The notes beneath the pieces were generated by a model. That model ran no database searches. It saw nothing but the letters and a program-made list of their open reading frames with translations, and was not told the origin of the DNA. The translations under genes and the position numbers were made by a program. Shown in pieces: positions 40,469-49,692 of a stretch of DNA of 64,000 bases (its first letter is position 1; the number at the start of each line of letters is the position of its first letter). The DNA lies in assembly GCF_000365305.1 (NCBI RefSeq), contig NZ_CM001841.1:2385512-2449511 (forward strand). The letters are read 5' to 3'. This DNA is from Dickeya dianthicola NCPPB 453. Lineage in GTDB: Bacteria > Pseudomonadota > Gammaproteobacteria > Enterobacterales > Enterobacteriaceae.

Positions 40469-41935
40469 TTATGCCGTATCCTGCGGAAACGTCAGCCGAA
40501 CCAGCGTACCCGTTCCAGGTTGACTTTCTATCACCACTTCACCCCCCAGCATCCGCCCGCGCTCTTTCATGCTCATCAGGCCGAAGGCATGAGGTTTGCG
40601 AGCGTGAGCGTCAAACCCTTTGCCGTTGTCGCGCACGCTCAGCACAATCAATCCTTCGCGGTTTTCCAGCGAAATCGCCACCTGCGTCGCTTCGGCGTAA
40701 CGGGCGATATTGGTCAGCGACTCCTGCACCACCCGGAATGCCGCGGTGGCGCATTCGTCATTCAGCGTCACTTCCGGCTCCGGCGCCTGCAACAGACAAG
40801 GGCAGCGATACTGGCGGATAAAATCGTCACGCAGCCACTCCAGTGCAGGAGTCAGCCCCATGTCCAGCACGTTGGGGCGTAACCGGGTCGCGACATATCG
40901 CACCACCTGGATGGTTTTATCTGATAGCGCCATCAAATTCTGTAATTGCGTCAGCATATGCGGGTTATCGCGGGCGAACTGCATACGCATCAGCGACAGG
41001 CTCATGCGCATTGACGTCAAATGCTGCCCCAGTTCGTCATGGATCTCTCTGGCGATGTGTTTGCGTTCTTCTTCGCGGGAGATTTCCCGCTGGCGCGCCA
41101 GCAGCCGCAGCTGCATGTGGGAATCCTCCAGTTTTTTTTCGGCATAGCGCATGGCGGTGATGTCGCGCCCGACGGTCAGGATCGACGTCAACTTACCGCT
41201 TTGATCGAACTCCGGCACACAGCGGATATGGTGAATCACCCGGTGGCGCGTCGGTGTCGCGCCGATGTCCTCCTCCAGTTCGCCTTCAACGCTGCTTTCC
41301 GTGTCCACCACCATCTGCACCAGTTGCAAAATGCGCTGGGCGCTGCGGGCGTTCGGCAGCAGTTCGGTCAGCCGCCGCCCACGCAACTGCTCGGCGGTAA
41401 AACGCAGGTGGGCCAGTGTGGCGGGGTTGGCATACTGACAGTTGAGCTGCGGATCAAAGCGCGCAATCAGATCCGGCGTGTTCTCCACCAGCGCCCGAAA
41501 CTCCTGCTCGCGGGCATAGGCCAGTTGTTCGATATGCTTGCGTTCACGAATATCCCTTACTACGCACATACTGTACTTTCGTCCTTTATGTAGAAAATGA
41601 TTCACGCTGACTTCGACCGGCAGCACTATGTCAAAACGGGCTTTATGCCGGGTTTCAAACGTCAGCCCGCGCTTCCAGCAGCGGGGATCGCCCCAGTGGC
41701 GGTTCGTCTCTTCCATTGTCCAGCCGAGGTCAATGTCCTGTATCCGCAGATGCCGAAACTCACGGCGACTGTAGCCCAGCATGCGACAGGCTTCATCATT
41801 GGCGTAACAAAACTGCTCCATGTCGTTGACAATATAAATGGCATCGTTGATACGGCTGAAGGCGAAATCCACCAGTTCAAGCGGCGGTACGTCGTCCGGA
41901 TGGTGGGGTTGTGGGGAAATCGGGGTATATAACAT
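40469..41935 (-). CDS. hrpX: HrpX, cytoplasmic PAS-domain sensor kinase
   Basis: 488 aa from MLYTPISPQ; this start is preceded by AAGGAG at six bases, and longer frames lack a ribosome site. Two PAS domains (INDAIYIVNDMEQFCYANDEAC; RFDPQLNCQYANPATLAHLRF) are followed by a HisKA_3 dimerisation/phosphoacceptor segment (IAREIHDELGQHL) and an HATPase domain (VLSVRDNGKGFDAH). There are no membrane segments, so it probably senses an internal signal. It phosphorylates HrpY. Confidence 0.95.
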   Translation of the reverse strand: MLYTPISPQPHHPDDVPPLELVDFAFSRINDAIYIVNDMEQFCYANDEACRMLGYSRREFRHLRIQDIDLGWTMEETNRHWGDPRCWKRGLTFETRHKARFDIVLPVEVSVNHFLHKGRKYSMCVVRDIRERKHIEQLAYAREQEFRALVENTPDLIARFDPQLNCQYANPATLAHLRFTAEQLRGRRLTELLPNARSAQRILQLVQMVVDTESSVEGELEEDIGATPTRHRVIHHIRCVPEFDQSGKLTSILTVGRDITAMRYAEKKLEDSHMQLRLLARQREISREEERKHIAREIHDELGQHLTSMRMSLSLMRMQFARDNPHMLTQLQNLMALSDKTIQVVRYVATRLRPNVLDMGLTPALEWLRDDFIRQYRCPCLLQAPEPEVTLNDECATAAFRVVQESLTNIARYAEATQVAISLENREGLIVLSVRDNGKGFDAHARKPHAFGLMSMKERGRMLGGEVVIESQPGTGTLVRLTFPQDTA

Positions 41936-42200
41936 GGCCATCTCCTTGCTATCGCTAAGCCAGCCGGCCCCCAAAAACCGGGTGCCGACAGCAGAAAGGA
42001 AAGCCGCAGAAATCGCCTCCGGGGAAGGTGGCCTGCGGCCCTGTTAGGCTGCTCTGTGCCACGGCGTACGGCGCCGACGGCACACAGCCTGATACTGACT
42101 GACAGGTTTTTTCACCTCCCCCGACGCAGGGAAGATGCCCCCCCGGGGCATGGCAAGATAAACTAGCGCCCGTGCCGGGTTGCCGCACGGGAGATTCAGC
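41936..42200. other. Spacer between hrpL and hrpXY
   Basis: About 265 bases, GC-rich, with no supported gene. A GTGCC/GGCAC stem is visible near 42055-42085, but it lacks a T-run on either strand. It should hold the hrpXY promoter. Confidence 0.4.
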
Positions 42201-42755
42201 TTATGCATCAACGGCCTGGCGGAGATATCCCCTCGCGCGGGAAAGGCGCGAGCGTACGGTGCCAATAGGAATGTTGAGCTGCTCGGCGATATCCTGATAG
42301 CTGACATCGGCATCCAGCAGCATCATCAACATTTTACGCGTTTCCTCCGGCAGGTGCGCACTGGCCGCCAACGCGCGGTTCAGCGAATGATCGCACTCCG
42401 TAATGCGGCTGGGATCGATATCCGTCGACAGAATTTCCGCCACTTCCAACGCATCGTCGCTAATTTCAACGATGCGATAACGCGCCTGTTTGAAGTGGTT
42501 TCGCACCAGATTCAGGGCAATGCCGAATACCCAGGTTTCCGGACGCGAGGCGCCGGCGAACTTTTCACGGTTTTTCAGCACTTCCAGATAGGTCATCTGC
42601 TGTAAATCCTCCACATCCTCACGGTTCGATACGCGCTTGCGAATGAAGTTTTGCAGCCGCTTGCCATGCAGGCGGAAAACCTGCTCCCAGTCCACGGTAT
42701 TGGCCGGAGTATGAATCTGACACGCATCCATTTGTTTCAGTGCAATCGCTTCCAT
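42201..42755 (-). CDS. hrpL: HrpL, ECF sigma factor of the Hrp regulon
   Basis: 184 aa with sigma region 2 (NREDVEDLQQMTYLEVLKNREKF, then RPETWVFGIALNLVRNHF) and region 4 (LPEETRKMLMMLLDADVSYQDIAEQLNIPIGTVRSRLSRAR). It directs RNA polymerase to hrp boxes. GGAGAG precedes the ATG. A near-consensus sigma-54 promoter lies upstream, as expected for HrpS/RpoN control. Confidence 0.98.
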   Translation of the reverse strand: MEAIALKQMDACQIHTPANTVDWEQVFRLHGKRLQNFIRKRVSNREDVEDLQQMTYLEVLKNREKFAGASRPETWVFGIALNLVRNHFKQARYRIVEISDDALEVAEILSTDIDPSRITECDHSLNRALAASAHLPEETRKMLMMLLDADVSYQDIAEQLNIPIGTVRSRLSRARGYLRQAVDA

Positions 42756-42800
42756 TTCATTAACTCTCCATCGTTATGCCCTAATTGGCGCATCAGAGAG

Positions 42801-42816
42801 AGCAAGGCGCGTGCCA
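42801..42816 (-). promoter_or_regulatory. Sigma-54 promoter of hrpL
   Basis: On the minus strand TGGCACGCGCCTTGCT carries the -24 GG and -12 GC elements of an RpoN promoter, with TGGCAC-N5-TTGC fully matched. It starts about 46 bases upstream of the hrpL ATG. Confidence 0.95.
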
Positions 42817-43003
42817 GCCAACAAAAACAAATTAACTACATGTTAAATAACAATTTATTTTTATCATCCCGACTTTTTATGCCATTTTTTGCCAGTAAAA
42901 ACCGGCTAGAATTGCAAACTTTTGCAGAACGCATCAAGCAAATAATGATCAAAGTTATAATGACATTAGGTTACTTATTTTTATTGACTTACATCACTGA
43001 ATG

Positions 43004-43031
43004 GGAACCTGCTTCCCGGTCTTGCCACATA
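43004..43031 (+). promoter_or_regulatory. hrp box of the hrpJ-hrcU operon
   Basis: GGAACC, 15 bases, CCACATA: a perfect HrpL consensus, 46 bases upstream of the hrpJ ATG. Confidence 0.95.
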
Positions 43032-43076
43032 ACAACACACCGTTAAAGCAGAGGCTGCTTCAGGCAGGGCAGGACC

Positions 43077-44246
43077 ATGATTTCACTCAACAACGTTTCT
43101 TCTGTGCTCACTACCAGCAGCGCGACCACCGCCAATGATATTGACGAGCAAGAGCCGGTCAGTTCGCCGGCCAAAACCAGCGAAGCCCGTCCGTCGCACG
43201 ACAAAACCCTTCACGACGCGATGGAAGAAGTTGCGGCCAGCTTCGGCGAACAGGTCGAACGCAAAAGCAAGGCGCTGAACCGGCGGCAAATCAGCCAGCC
43301 GCAAAGCCGGATGCTGGCTAACATCGAGCGCATCGAAAAACTGACCGAGCTGTTTCAACTGCTGGAAAACCCGAAACACCCGACGCTGGACCAGCAGATC
43401 CGGCAGATGCAGGTGCTGCTGCGCCAGTCATCGCCGCCCCCGGTCGAGGCCATCATGCAGGCGGCAGGCGGCGACGCCGCACGCAGCGACATCGTGCTGC
43501 GCCATGTGCTGAGCCAGGCGCAACAGCAGCAGGACGCCTCACTCGCGCAATCGACCAGCCAGAGCCTGGCGCAGTTGCATCAGGAAAAAGGGCCGGAAGT
43601 GCGGGCGGGGTTGAACACCGCCGCCGCCATTTCCCTGTTCAGCACCGATCCGAACCAGAAACAGGCGCTGCGCGACCTCTACTACCAACGCATTGTCCAC
43701 CAACAGTCGCCCAGCGCGCTGCTCGACGCGCTGCTGGAGCGCTTTGACGCCCAGCACTTCGCCGCCGGGCTGCGTACGTTACAACGGGCGCTGGCGGCGG
43801 ATATCGCCTCGCTGGCGCCGTCCATCTCGAAGAACGTGCTCAGCAAAATGCTCAGCAGCCTGAACGACTCGCGTCAGCTCAGCCATACGCTGTCGGCCAG
43901 CCAGTCTTTGCTCGCACGGCTGGCGTCGCGTATGCCGGAATGCGCGTTGAGCGCGGTGGAGCTGACCCGGCGGTTGATAGGCCTGAGCGCCAACGGCGCC
44001 TACGCCCGCGACTTGCACAATTTGGGCCGCGAAGTCGCCGGGCAGGACACCCAGCGCCAGCTGCTGTTTTTCAACGGCCTGCTGCCGCTGGTGAACGACC
44101 TGCCGCATCCGCTGTGGCGCGACGCCAAAAACCGGCTCACCGCCCTGCAACTGATTCGTAGCCTGATCGGCGATTTCGCCCAATACGAAAAACAGCAACA
44201 AGACGACGCCAAACCGATGAACGACCGATCTCGGAACAAGGGGTAA
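43077..44246 (+). CDS. hrpJ: HrpJ (SctW), gatekeeper protein
   Basis: 389 aa of the HrpJ/InvE/YopN family: a flexible N-terminus with a secretion-like Ser/Thr/Asn-rich start (NNVSSVLTTSSATTAND), a chaperone-like helical region and a C-terminal helical repeat domain. It controls the switch from translocator/harpin to effector export. It is the first gene of the long secretion-apparatus operon, three bases before hrcV. Confidence 0.95.
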   Translation: MISLNNVSSVLTTSSATTANDIDEQEPVSSPAKTSEARPSHDKTLHDAMEEVAASFGEQVERKSKALNRRQISQPQSRMLANIERIEKLTELFQLLENPKHPTLDQQIRQMQVLLRQSSPPPVEAIMQAAGGDAARSDIVLRHVLSQAQQQQDASLAQSTSQSLAQLHQEKGPEVRAGLNTAAAISLFSTDPNQKQALRDLYYQRIVHQQSPSALLDALLERFDAQHFAAGLRTLQRALAADIASLAPSISKNVLSKMLSSLNDSRQLSHTLSASQSLLARLASRMPECALSAVELTRRLIGLSANGAYARDLHNLGREVAGQDTQRQLLFFNGLLPLVNDLPHPLWRDAKNRLTALQLIRSLIGDFAQYEKQQQDDAKPMNDRSRNKG

Positions 44247-44249
44247 CCG

Positions 44250-46352
44250 ATGGCTGTGCTGATCGTCTGGCTTAACCGTTTCGCCATGAGCGCCATGCAG
44301 CGCTCCGAGGTGGTGGGCGCCGTCATCGTCATGGCGATTGTGTTCATGATGATCATCCCGCTGCCGACCGGCCTTATCGACGTGCTGATTGCGTTCAACA
44401 TCTGTATTTCATCACTGCTGATCGTGCTGGCGATGTACCTGCCCAAACCGCTGGCGTTTTCCACTTTCCCGGCGGTGCTGCTGCTGACCACCATGTTCCG
44501 GCTGGCGCTGTCCATCTCCACCACCCGGCAAATTCTGCTGCAACAGGATGCGGGTCACGTGGTGGAGGCGTTCGGCAACTTCGTGGTGGGCGGTAATCTG
44601 GCGGTCGGCCTGGTGATCTTCATGATCCTGACGGTGGTGAACTTTCTGGTGATCACCAAAGGCTCGGAGCGCGTGGCGGAAGTGGCGGCGCGTTTCACGC
44701 TGGATGCCATGCCCGGCAAACAGATGTCCATCGACAGCGACCTGCGCGCCGGGTTGATCGACGCCCAGCAGGCCCGCCAGCGACGGGAAAACCTGGCCAA
44801 AGAGAGCCAGCTGTTCGGCGCGATGGACGGGGCGATGAAGTTCGTCAAAGGGGATGCCATCGCCAGCCTGGTGATCGTGTTCATCAACATGATCGGCGGC
44901 TTCGCCATCGGCGTGTTGCAAAACGGCATGGCCGCCGGCGACGCCATGCACATCTATTCGGTGCTGACCATCGGCGACGGCTTGATCGCCCAGATTCCGG
45001 CGCTGCTGATTTCACTGACCGCCGGGATGATCATCACCCGCGTCTCCGCCGACGGCCAGAAAACGGACAACAATATTGGCCGGGAGATAGCCGAACAACT
45101 GACCAGCCAGCCCAAGGCGTGGATTATCTCGTCGGTGGGCATGTTGGGGTTTGCGCTGCTGCCCGGTATGCCGACGCTGGTGTTTCTGATAATCAGCCTG
45201 GCGTCGCTCGGCAGCGGGTTATTCCAGTTGTGGCGCGTCAAACAGAGCGGTTTGCAGGATGCGCTGCTGGCGGATGACAGCCTGCCCGCCGAACAGAACG
45301 GCTATCAGGATTTGCGGCGTTTCAACCCGACCCGCGCCTACCTGTTGCAATTTCATACCGTGTGGCAGGGCGCGGCGGCCGCCGCGGTGCTGGTGCAGGA
45401 CATCCGCCGTCTGCGCAACCGGCTGGTGTATCACTTTGGCTTTACGCTGCCGTCGTTCGATATCGAGTTCACCACCAACATGCCGGAGGACGAGTTCCGC
45501 TTCTGCGTGTATGAAATCCCGCAGTTGCGGGCCAGCTTCGGCGTGCCGTTGCTGGCGGTGCCGCGCGGACAACTGCCGGAAGCGACGCTGGACGACGGCA
45601 TGATGCTCGGCCTGTCCGCCCGCGACGAACACCACCTGCTGTGGCTGACGCCGGAACATCCGCTATTGCAGCAGCCGGAACTGAGCCCGTGGAGCCCGGC
45701 CGCGCTGATCCTGAGCCGCATGGAGAATGCGATTCATCGCAGCGGCGCGCAATTTATCGGCCTGCAGGAAACCAAATCGATCCTCGCCTGGCTGGAGAGC
45801 GAACAACCGGAGCTGGCGCAGGAACTGCAACGCATCATGCCGCTATCGCGCTTCGCCAGCGTACTGCAGCGGCTGGCGTCGGAACGGGTGCCGCTGCGCT
45901 CGGTACGGCCGATTGCCGAAGCGCTGATCGAAATCGGTCAGCATGAGCGCGACATCAACGCCCTCACCGATTATGTCCGGCTGGAGCTGAAAGCCCAGAT
46001 TTGCCACCAGTACAGTCAGGACGACAGCCTCACCGTCTGGCTGCTGACGCCGGAAACCGAAGAGTTGCTGCGCGACGCGCTGCGCCAGACGCAGAACGAC
46101 ACCTTCTTCGCGCTGACCCAGGAATACGCCGCCACCCTGCTCGGCCAGTTGCGTCACGCCTTCCCGCCGATGGTACCGCCGTCGGCGCTGATTCTGGTGG
46201 CGCAGGACCTGCGCAGCCCGCTGCGCATTCTATTGCAGGACGAATTCCATCACGTGCCGGTGCTGTCGTTCACCGAACTGGAATCGCACCTGTCGATCAA
46301 CGTCGCGGGCCGCATCGACCTGCAAGACCGGGTTGACCCCTTTAACGCATAG
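44250..46352 (+). CDS. hrcV: HrcV (SctV), export gate protein
   Basis: 700 aa of the FHIPEP family. Eight hydrophobic segments lie in the first half (ICISSLLIVLAMYL, LAVGLVIFMILTVVNFLV and others), with the family motif PGKQMSIDSDLRAGLIDAQQARQRR after them. A large cytoplasmic C-terminal domain follows and forms the nonameric gate ring that receives substrates from chaperones. AAGGGG precedes the start. Confidence 0.98.
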   Translation: MAVLIVWLNRFAMSAMQRSEVVGAVIVMAIVFMMIIPLPTGLIDVLIAFNICISSLLIVLAMYLPKPLAFSTFPAVLLLTTMFRLALSISTTRQILLQQDAGHVVEAFGNFVVGGNLAVGLVIFMILTVVNFLVITKGSERVAEVAARFTLDAMPGKQMSIDSDLRAGLIDAQQARQRRENLAKESQLFGAMDGAMKFVKGDAIASLVIVFINMIGGFAIGVLQNGMAAGDAMHIYSVLTIGDGLIAQIPALLISLTAGMIITRVSADGQKTDNNIGREIAEQLTSQPKAWIISSVGMLGFALLPGMPTLVFLIISLASLGSGLFQLWRVKQSGLQDALLADDSLPAEQNGYQDLRRFNPTRAYLLQFHTVWQGAAAAAVLVQDIRRLRNRLVYHFGFTLPSFDIEFTTNMPEDEFRFCVYEIPQLRASFGVPLLAVPRGQLPEATLDDGMMLGLSARDEHHLLWLTPEHPLLQQPELSPWSPAALILSRMENAIHRSGAQFIGLQETKSILAWLESEQPELAQELQRIMPLSRFASVLQRLASERVPLRSVRPIAEALIEIGQHERDINALTDYVRLELKAQICHQYSQDDSLTVWLLTPETEELLRDALRQTQNDTFFALTQEYAATLLGQLRHAFPPMVPPSALILVAQDLRSPLRILLQDEFHHVPVLSFTELESHLSINVAGRIDLQDRVDPFNA

Positions 46353-46363
46353 GATAACGCAAA

Positions 46364-47326
46364 ATGTTTGAACTCCGTGTTCTGACCGGATTGCACCGTG
46401 GGGCCGCGCTGCCGCTGAGCGGAACCTCATGGCGTATCGGTTCCGCCGACGAGGCGGATATGGTGCTCTACGACCCCGGCATCCGCGAGCAGCATTGTCT
46501 GCTGGAAAAACAACCCGACGGCTGGTGGGTGTCCGTGCTGGATGGCCCGGTCAGCAACAGCGAAGGCCACGCGGCGACGCAACCGCTCGCGTTACCGCCC
46601 GGCACGCCGTTCGCCGCCGGCGGCATCTGGCTGTGCGTGGTCAGCGCCGACACCCCCTGGCAGGATGAGGCGGAAGAACCACCGCCGGATGACGTCCTGG
46701 TCGCTGACGACGCCGCAACCGGCGCAGATGCCCCCCCGCCTGACGCCTCGGATACGCTCCGCCCGCCGACGCCGGAACCGCTGGCGACGCGCCGGGAAAA
46801 GGGGCGCCTACCGCTGTGGGCCAAATTCAGCTACCTGCTGCTGGCGGTGCTGCTGTTCATGATCGTCGGCAGTTGGATGTTGCAGGAAACGGCGGCGATG
46901 CCCTCCACGCCGCCGCCGCAGGATAACCGTTTACCGATCGGCACCCTGCCGCAGTTAAACAGCACCCTGCAAACCATGCTCACCGACCGTGAGCTGGAGC
47001 GGCTGGTCCTGGCCAGTCAGGAGAACAACCGCATCGTGCTGAGCGGCGCATTGCTGCCCGCGCAGCACACCCGGCTAGCGCGCATGCTGGCGCAATTTCA
47101 CCAGCGTTACGTCACCGCGTTGCAGATTGAAAACCACACCACCGTGAAGAACGACCAGTTGCCGTTCCAGATAGTGCAGGTCACCAGCGGCCCGAAAGCC
47201 AACGTGGTGACCTCGGACGGGCGACGCATCTTCGTCGGCGACGAGGTGGACAACCTGCGGCTGGTCAGCATCAACGACAGCCAGATCGAATTTCGCGGCA
47301 AACAACAGATCAAGGTGAATTGGTGA
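46364..47326 (+). CDS. hrpQ: HrpQ (SctD), inner-membrane ring protein
   Basis: 320 aa. An N-terminal FHA-like cytoplasmic domain (GTSWRIGSADEADMVLYDPGI), a Pro/Asp-rich linker, one membrane segment (FSYLLLAVLLFMIVGSWML) and a periplasmic part ending KGPKANVVTSDGRRIFVGDEVD-like repeats fit the SctD family. It pairs with HrcJ in the basal body. Its stop overlaps the hrcN start. Confidence 0.92.
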   Translation: MFELRVLTGLHRGAALPLSGTSWRIGSADEADMVLYDPGIREQHCLLEKQPDGWWVSVLDGPVSNSEGHAATQPLALPPGTPFAAGGIWLCVVSADTPWQDEAEEPPPDDVLVADDAATGADAPPPDASDTLRPPTPEPLATRREKGRLPLWAKFSYLLLAVLLFMIVGSWMLQETAAMPSTPPPQDNRLPIGTLPQLNSTLQTMLTDRELERLVLASQENNRIVLSGALLPAQHTRLARMLAQFHQRYVTALQIENHTTVKNDQLPFQIVQVTSGPKANVVTSDGRRIFVGDEVDNLRLVSINDSQIEFRGKQQIKVNW

Positions 47327-48705
47327 TGAACGAGCAAGACGCCATCGATACCCGCTACCCCCGGCTGAGCCAGTGGCTGCAACAGCAACAACGCCGGCTG
47401 GCGGCGTATTCGCCGGTGACGCGACAAGGACAAATCATCGGCATCAGCGGCATTTTGCTGGAGTCCAGCCTGCCGAACGCCCGCATCGGCGACCTGTGTC
47501 TGGTAGCGCGCGACGACAGCTCGCAGGTGCTGGCGGAAATTGTCGGCTTCAGCCCGGAAAACACCTTTCTGTCGGCGCTGGGCGCGCTGGACGGCATCGC
47601 GCAGGGCGCGGTGGTCACGCCGTTGTACCAGCCGCATTGCGTGCAGGTGTCCGACGCGCTGTTCGGCAGCGTGCTGGACGGCTTCGGCCGCCCGCTGGAA
47701 GACGGCGGCCACAGTGCGTTTGTCGAGCCGGGCTCGCTCAACGCCAACCCGATCCCGGTAATCGGCGATGCGCCGCCGCCCACCGAACGCCCGCGCATCG
47801 CCGACCCGCTGCCCACCGGCATGCGCGCCATCGACGGTCTGCTGACTATCGGCTGCGGCCAGCGCGTCGGGATATTCGCCGGCGCCGGCTGCGGCAAAAC
47901 CACCCTGCTGGCAGAACTGGCGCGCAACACCCCGTGCGACGCCATCGTGTTTGGGTTGATCGGCGAACGCGGCCGCGAACTGCGCGAATTCCTCGATCAT
48001 GAGTTGGACGACCAGTTGCGCAGCCGCACCGTGCTGGTCTGCTCCACGTCCGATCGCAGCAGCATGGAACGCGCCCGCGCCGCCTTTACCGCCACCGCCA
48101 TCGCCGAAGCCTTTCGCGCGGCGGGCAAACAGGTGCTGCTGATTATCGATTCGCTGACCCGCTTTGCCCGCGCCCAGCGCGAAATCGGCCTGGCGTTGGG
48201 CGAGCCGCAGGGGCGCGGCGGGCTGCCGCCTTCGGTCTACACCCTGTTGCCCCGGCTGGTGGAACGCGCCGGGCAAACCCGTCAGGGCGCGATTACCGCG
48301 CTCTATTCGGTGCTGATAGAACAAGACTCGATGAACGACCCGGTAGCCGACGAAGTGCGATCGCTGATCGACGGCCACATCGTGCTGTCGCGCCGGCTGG
48401 CTGAACGCAACCACTACCCGGCGATCGACGTACTGATGAGCCTGAGCCGCACCATGAGCAACGTGGTGGCGCGGGAACACACCCGCCACGCCAACGCGGT
48501 GCGGCGGCTGATGGCCGCCTACAAGCAGGTGGAAATGCTGATCCGCCTCGGGGAATACCAGCCGGGGCACGACGCCTTCACCGATGCCGCCGTCAGCGCC
48601 AACGACGACATCAACCGCTTTCTGCAACAGGCGATGCGCGAGCCGCAAGGCTTTGACCACATTCAGTCGCAACTCGACGAGGTGAGCCAGTATGCCAATC
48701 TCTAA
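47326..48705 (+). CDS. hrcN: HrcN (SctN), type III secretion ATPase
   Basis: 459 aa from the ATG at 47326, which overlaps the hrpQ stop (TGATG). TTG and GTG codons just upstream are in frame but less likely. Walker A GAGCGKTT at 186-193, GLIGERGRELREF and the Walker B segment QVLLIIDSLTRFARAQREI match the flagellar FliI/F1-beta-like family. It unfolds substrates and strips chaperones. It overlaps hrpO by 14 bases. Confidence 0.98.
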   Translation: MNEQDAIDTRYPRLSQWLQQQQRRLAAYSPVTRQGQIIGISGILLESSLPNARIGDLCLVARDDSSQVLAEIVGFSPENTFLSALGALDGIAQGAVVTPLYQPHCVQVSDALFGSVLDGFGRPLEDGGHSAFVEPGSLNANPIPVIGDAPPPTERPRIADPLPTGMRAIDGLLTIGCGQRVGIFAGAGCGKTTLLAELARNTPCDAIVFGLIGERGRELREFLDHELDDQLRSRTVLVCSTSDRSSMERARAAFTATAIAEAFRAAGKQVLLIIDSLTRFARAQREIGLALGEPQGRGGLPPSVYTLLPRLVERAGQTRQGAITALYSVLIEQDSMNDPVADEVRSLIDGHIVLSRRLAERNHYPAIDVLMSLSRTMSNVVAREHTRHANAVRRLMAAYKQVEMLIRLGEYQPGHDAFTDAAVSANDDINRFLQQAMREPQGFDHIQSQLDEVSQYANL

Positions 48706-49171
48706 CGCCATGCCCCCCGTCAGCGCGATGGAAGAAGAGCAGCCGGACAGCAGTATGCAGGAACTGAACGCGGTGCTTAACCAGCTGCTGCCGATCCGCC
48801 GGCAGCGCCTCAGCCGCGCCGAACGCCAGTTGCGCCAGTCCGAACAGGCGCTCAGACAAACCGAAGCGGCGTTGCGCACGCAACAGGCGCAACTGGCACA
48901 GTTGCGGACCGAATGGCAGCAACAGCGCGACACCTTTCTGCGCGAAGCGCTGGGGAAAACCCAGACGCTGGAGTCGCTGAAAAACCAGCTGGAGCAGGAA
49001 CAAAAGCATATTCGTCAGATTCAGGCGCAGGTGCTGCTGTGTACCGACTGGCAGCAACAGTATCTGAACCGGCAGCAGCAGGTCGGCCAGGCCCGGGAAG
49101 CGGCCCGGCTCTGCCAGAAAGCCGTTGAAAAACTGGAGTTTCTGTTAACCACCTATCAGGAGGCGATATGA
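48692..49171 (+). CDS. hrpO: HrpO (SctO), central stalk protein
   Basis: 159 aa, nearly all coiled coil with heptads rich in Gln, Arg, Leu and Glu (RLSRAERQLRQSEQALRQTE). This fits the FliJ/YscO-like stalk that couples the ATPase ring to HrcV. Its start lies within the end of hrcN and its stop overlaps hrpP. Confidence 0.92.
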   Translation: MPISNAMPPVSAMEEEQPDSSMQELNAVLNQLLPIRRQRLSRAERQLRQSEQALRQTEAALRTQQAQLAQLRTEWQQQRDTFLREALGKTQTLESLKNQLEQEQKHIRQIQAQVLLCTDWQQQYLNRQQQVGQAREAARLCQKAVEKLEFLLTTYQEAI

Positions 49172-49692
49172 CCCCTCATCTGCCCGCACCACAAGATATT
49201 TCTCTGCCCGCCCTGCAGCCGTTGCCGCCCGGCCAGGAGCAGGATTTCCCCGGCTACGGTTACGACGAGGCCTTCTGGGAACCGCTCGGCGAGCTGTCCG
49301 AGCCGGAAATGCACTTCCCCGACGCCAGTTGGCTGCCGTTTGGCCCGCCGCTGGCGCTGAATCCGCTGAGTCTGGACGCCTTCGCCGACGCCCCGGCGCA
49401 GGCGGAGCCGGTCACGCCGGCGTATTGGCCGGCGCTGGAGTCGTCGCTGACCGACATGCCGATGTTGCGCCGGGGGGAGCCGCTGTCGTTCAGTCTGCAA
49501 TTGCCGCAGTTGGGCAGCGTGGATGTGCGCATGGTAACGCTGCCCACCAGCGGCTGGGACGTATCGTTGCGTTTCGGCAAAACCGCCTATGAACAGGTGA
49601 AAAACCAGCGCGACGCCTGCCGCCGTTCGCTGGCGGATACGCTGCGCGCGCCGGTGCGCCTGCAATTTGAAAGCCGGGAGGATGAGGAATGA
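49168..49692 (+). CDS. hrpP: HrpP (SctP), substrate-specificity/length-control protein
   Basis: 174 aa with a Pro-rich N-terminal half and a C-terminal globular part (FSLQLPQLGSVDVRMVTLPTSGWDVSLRF) resembling the T3S4 substrate-specificity-switch domain of YscP/FliK proteins. It is shorter than YscP. It overlaps both neighbours by four bases. Confidence 0.9.
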   Translation: MTPHLPAPQDISLPALQPLPPGQEQDFPGYGYDEAFWEPLGELSEPEMHFPDASWLPFGPPLALNPLSLDAFADAPAQAEPVTPAYWPALESSLTDMPMLRRGEPLSFSLQLPQLGSVDVRMVTLPTSGWDVSLRFGKTAYEQVKNQRDACRRSLADTLRAPVRLQFESREDEE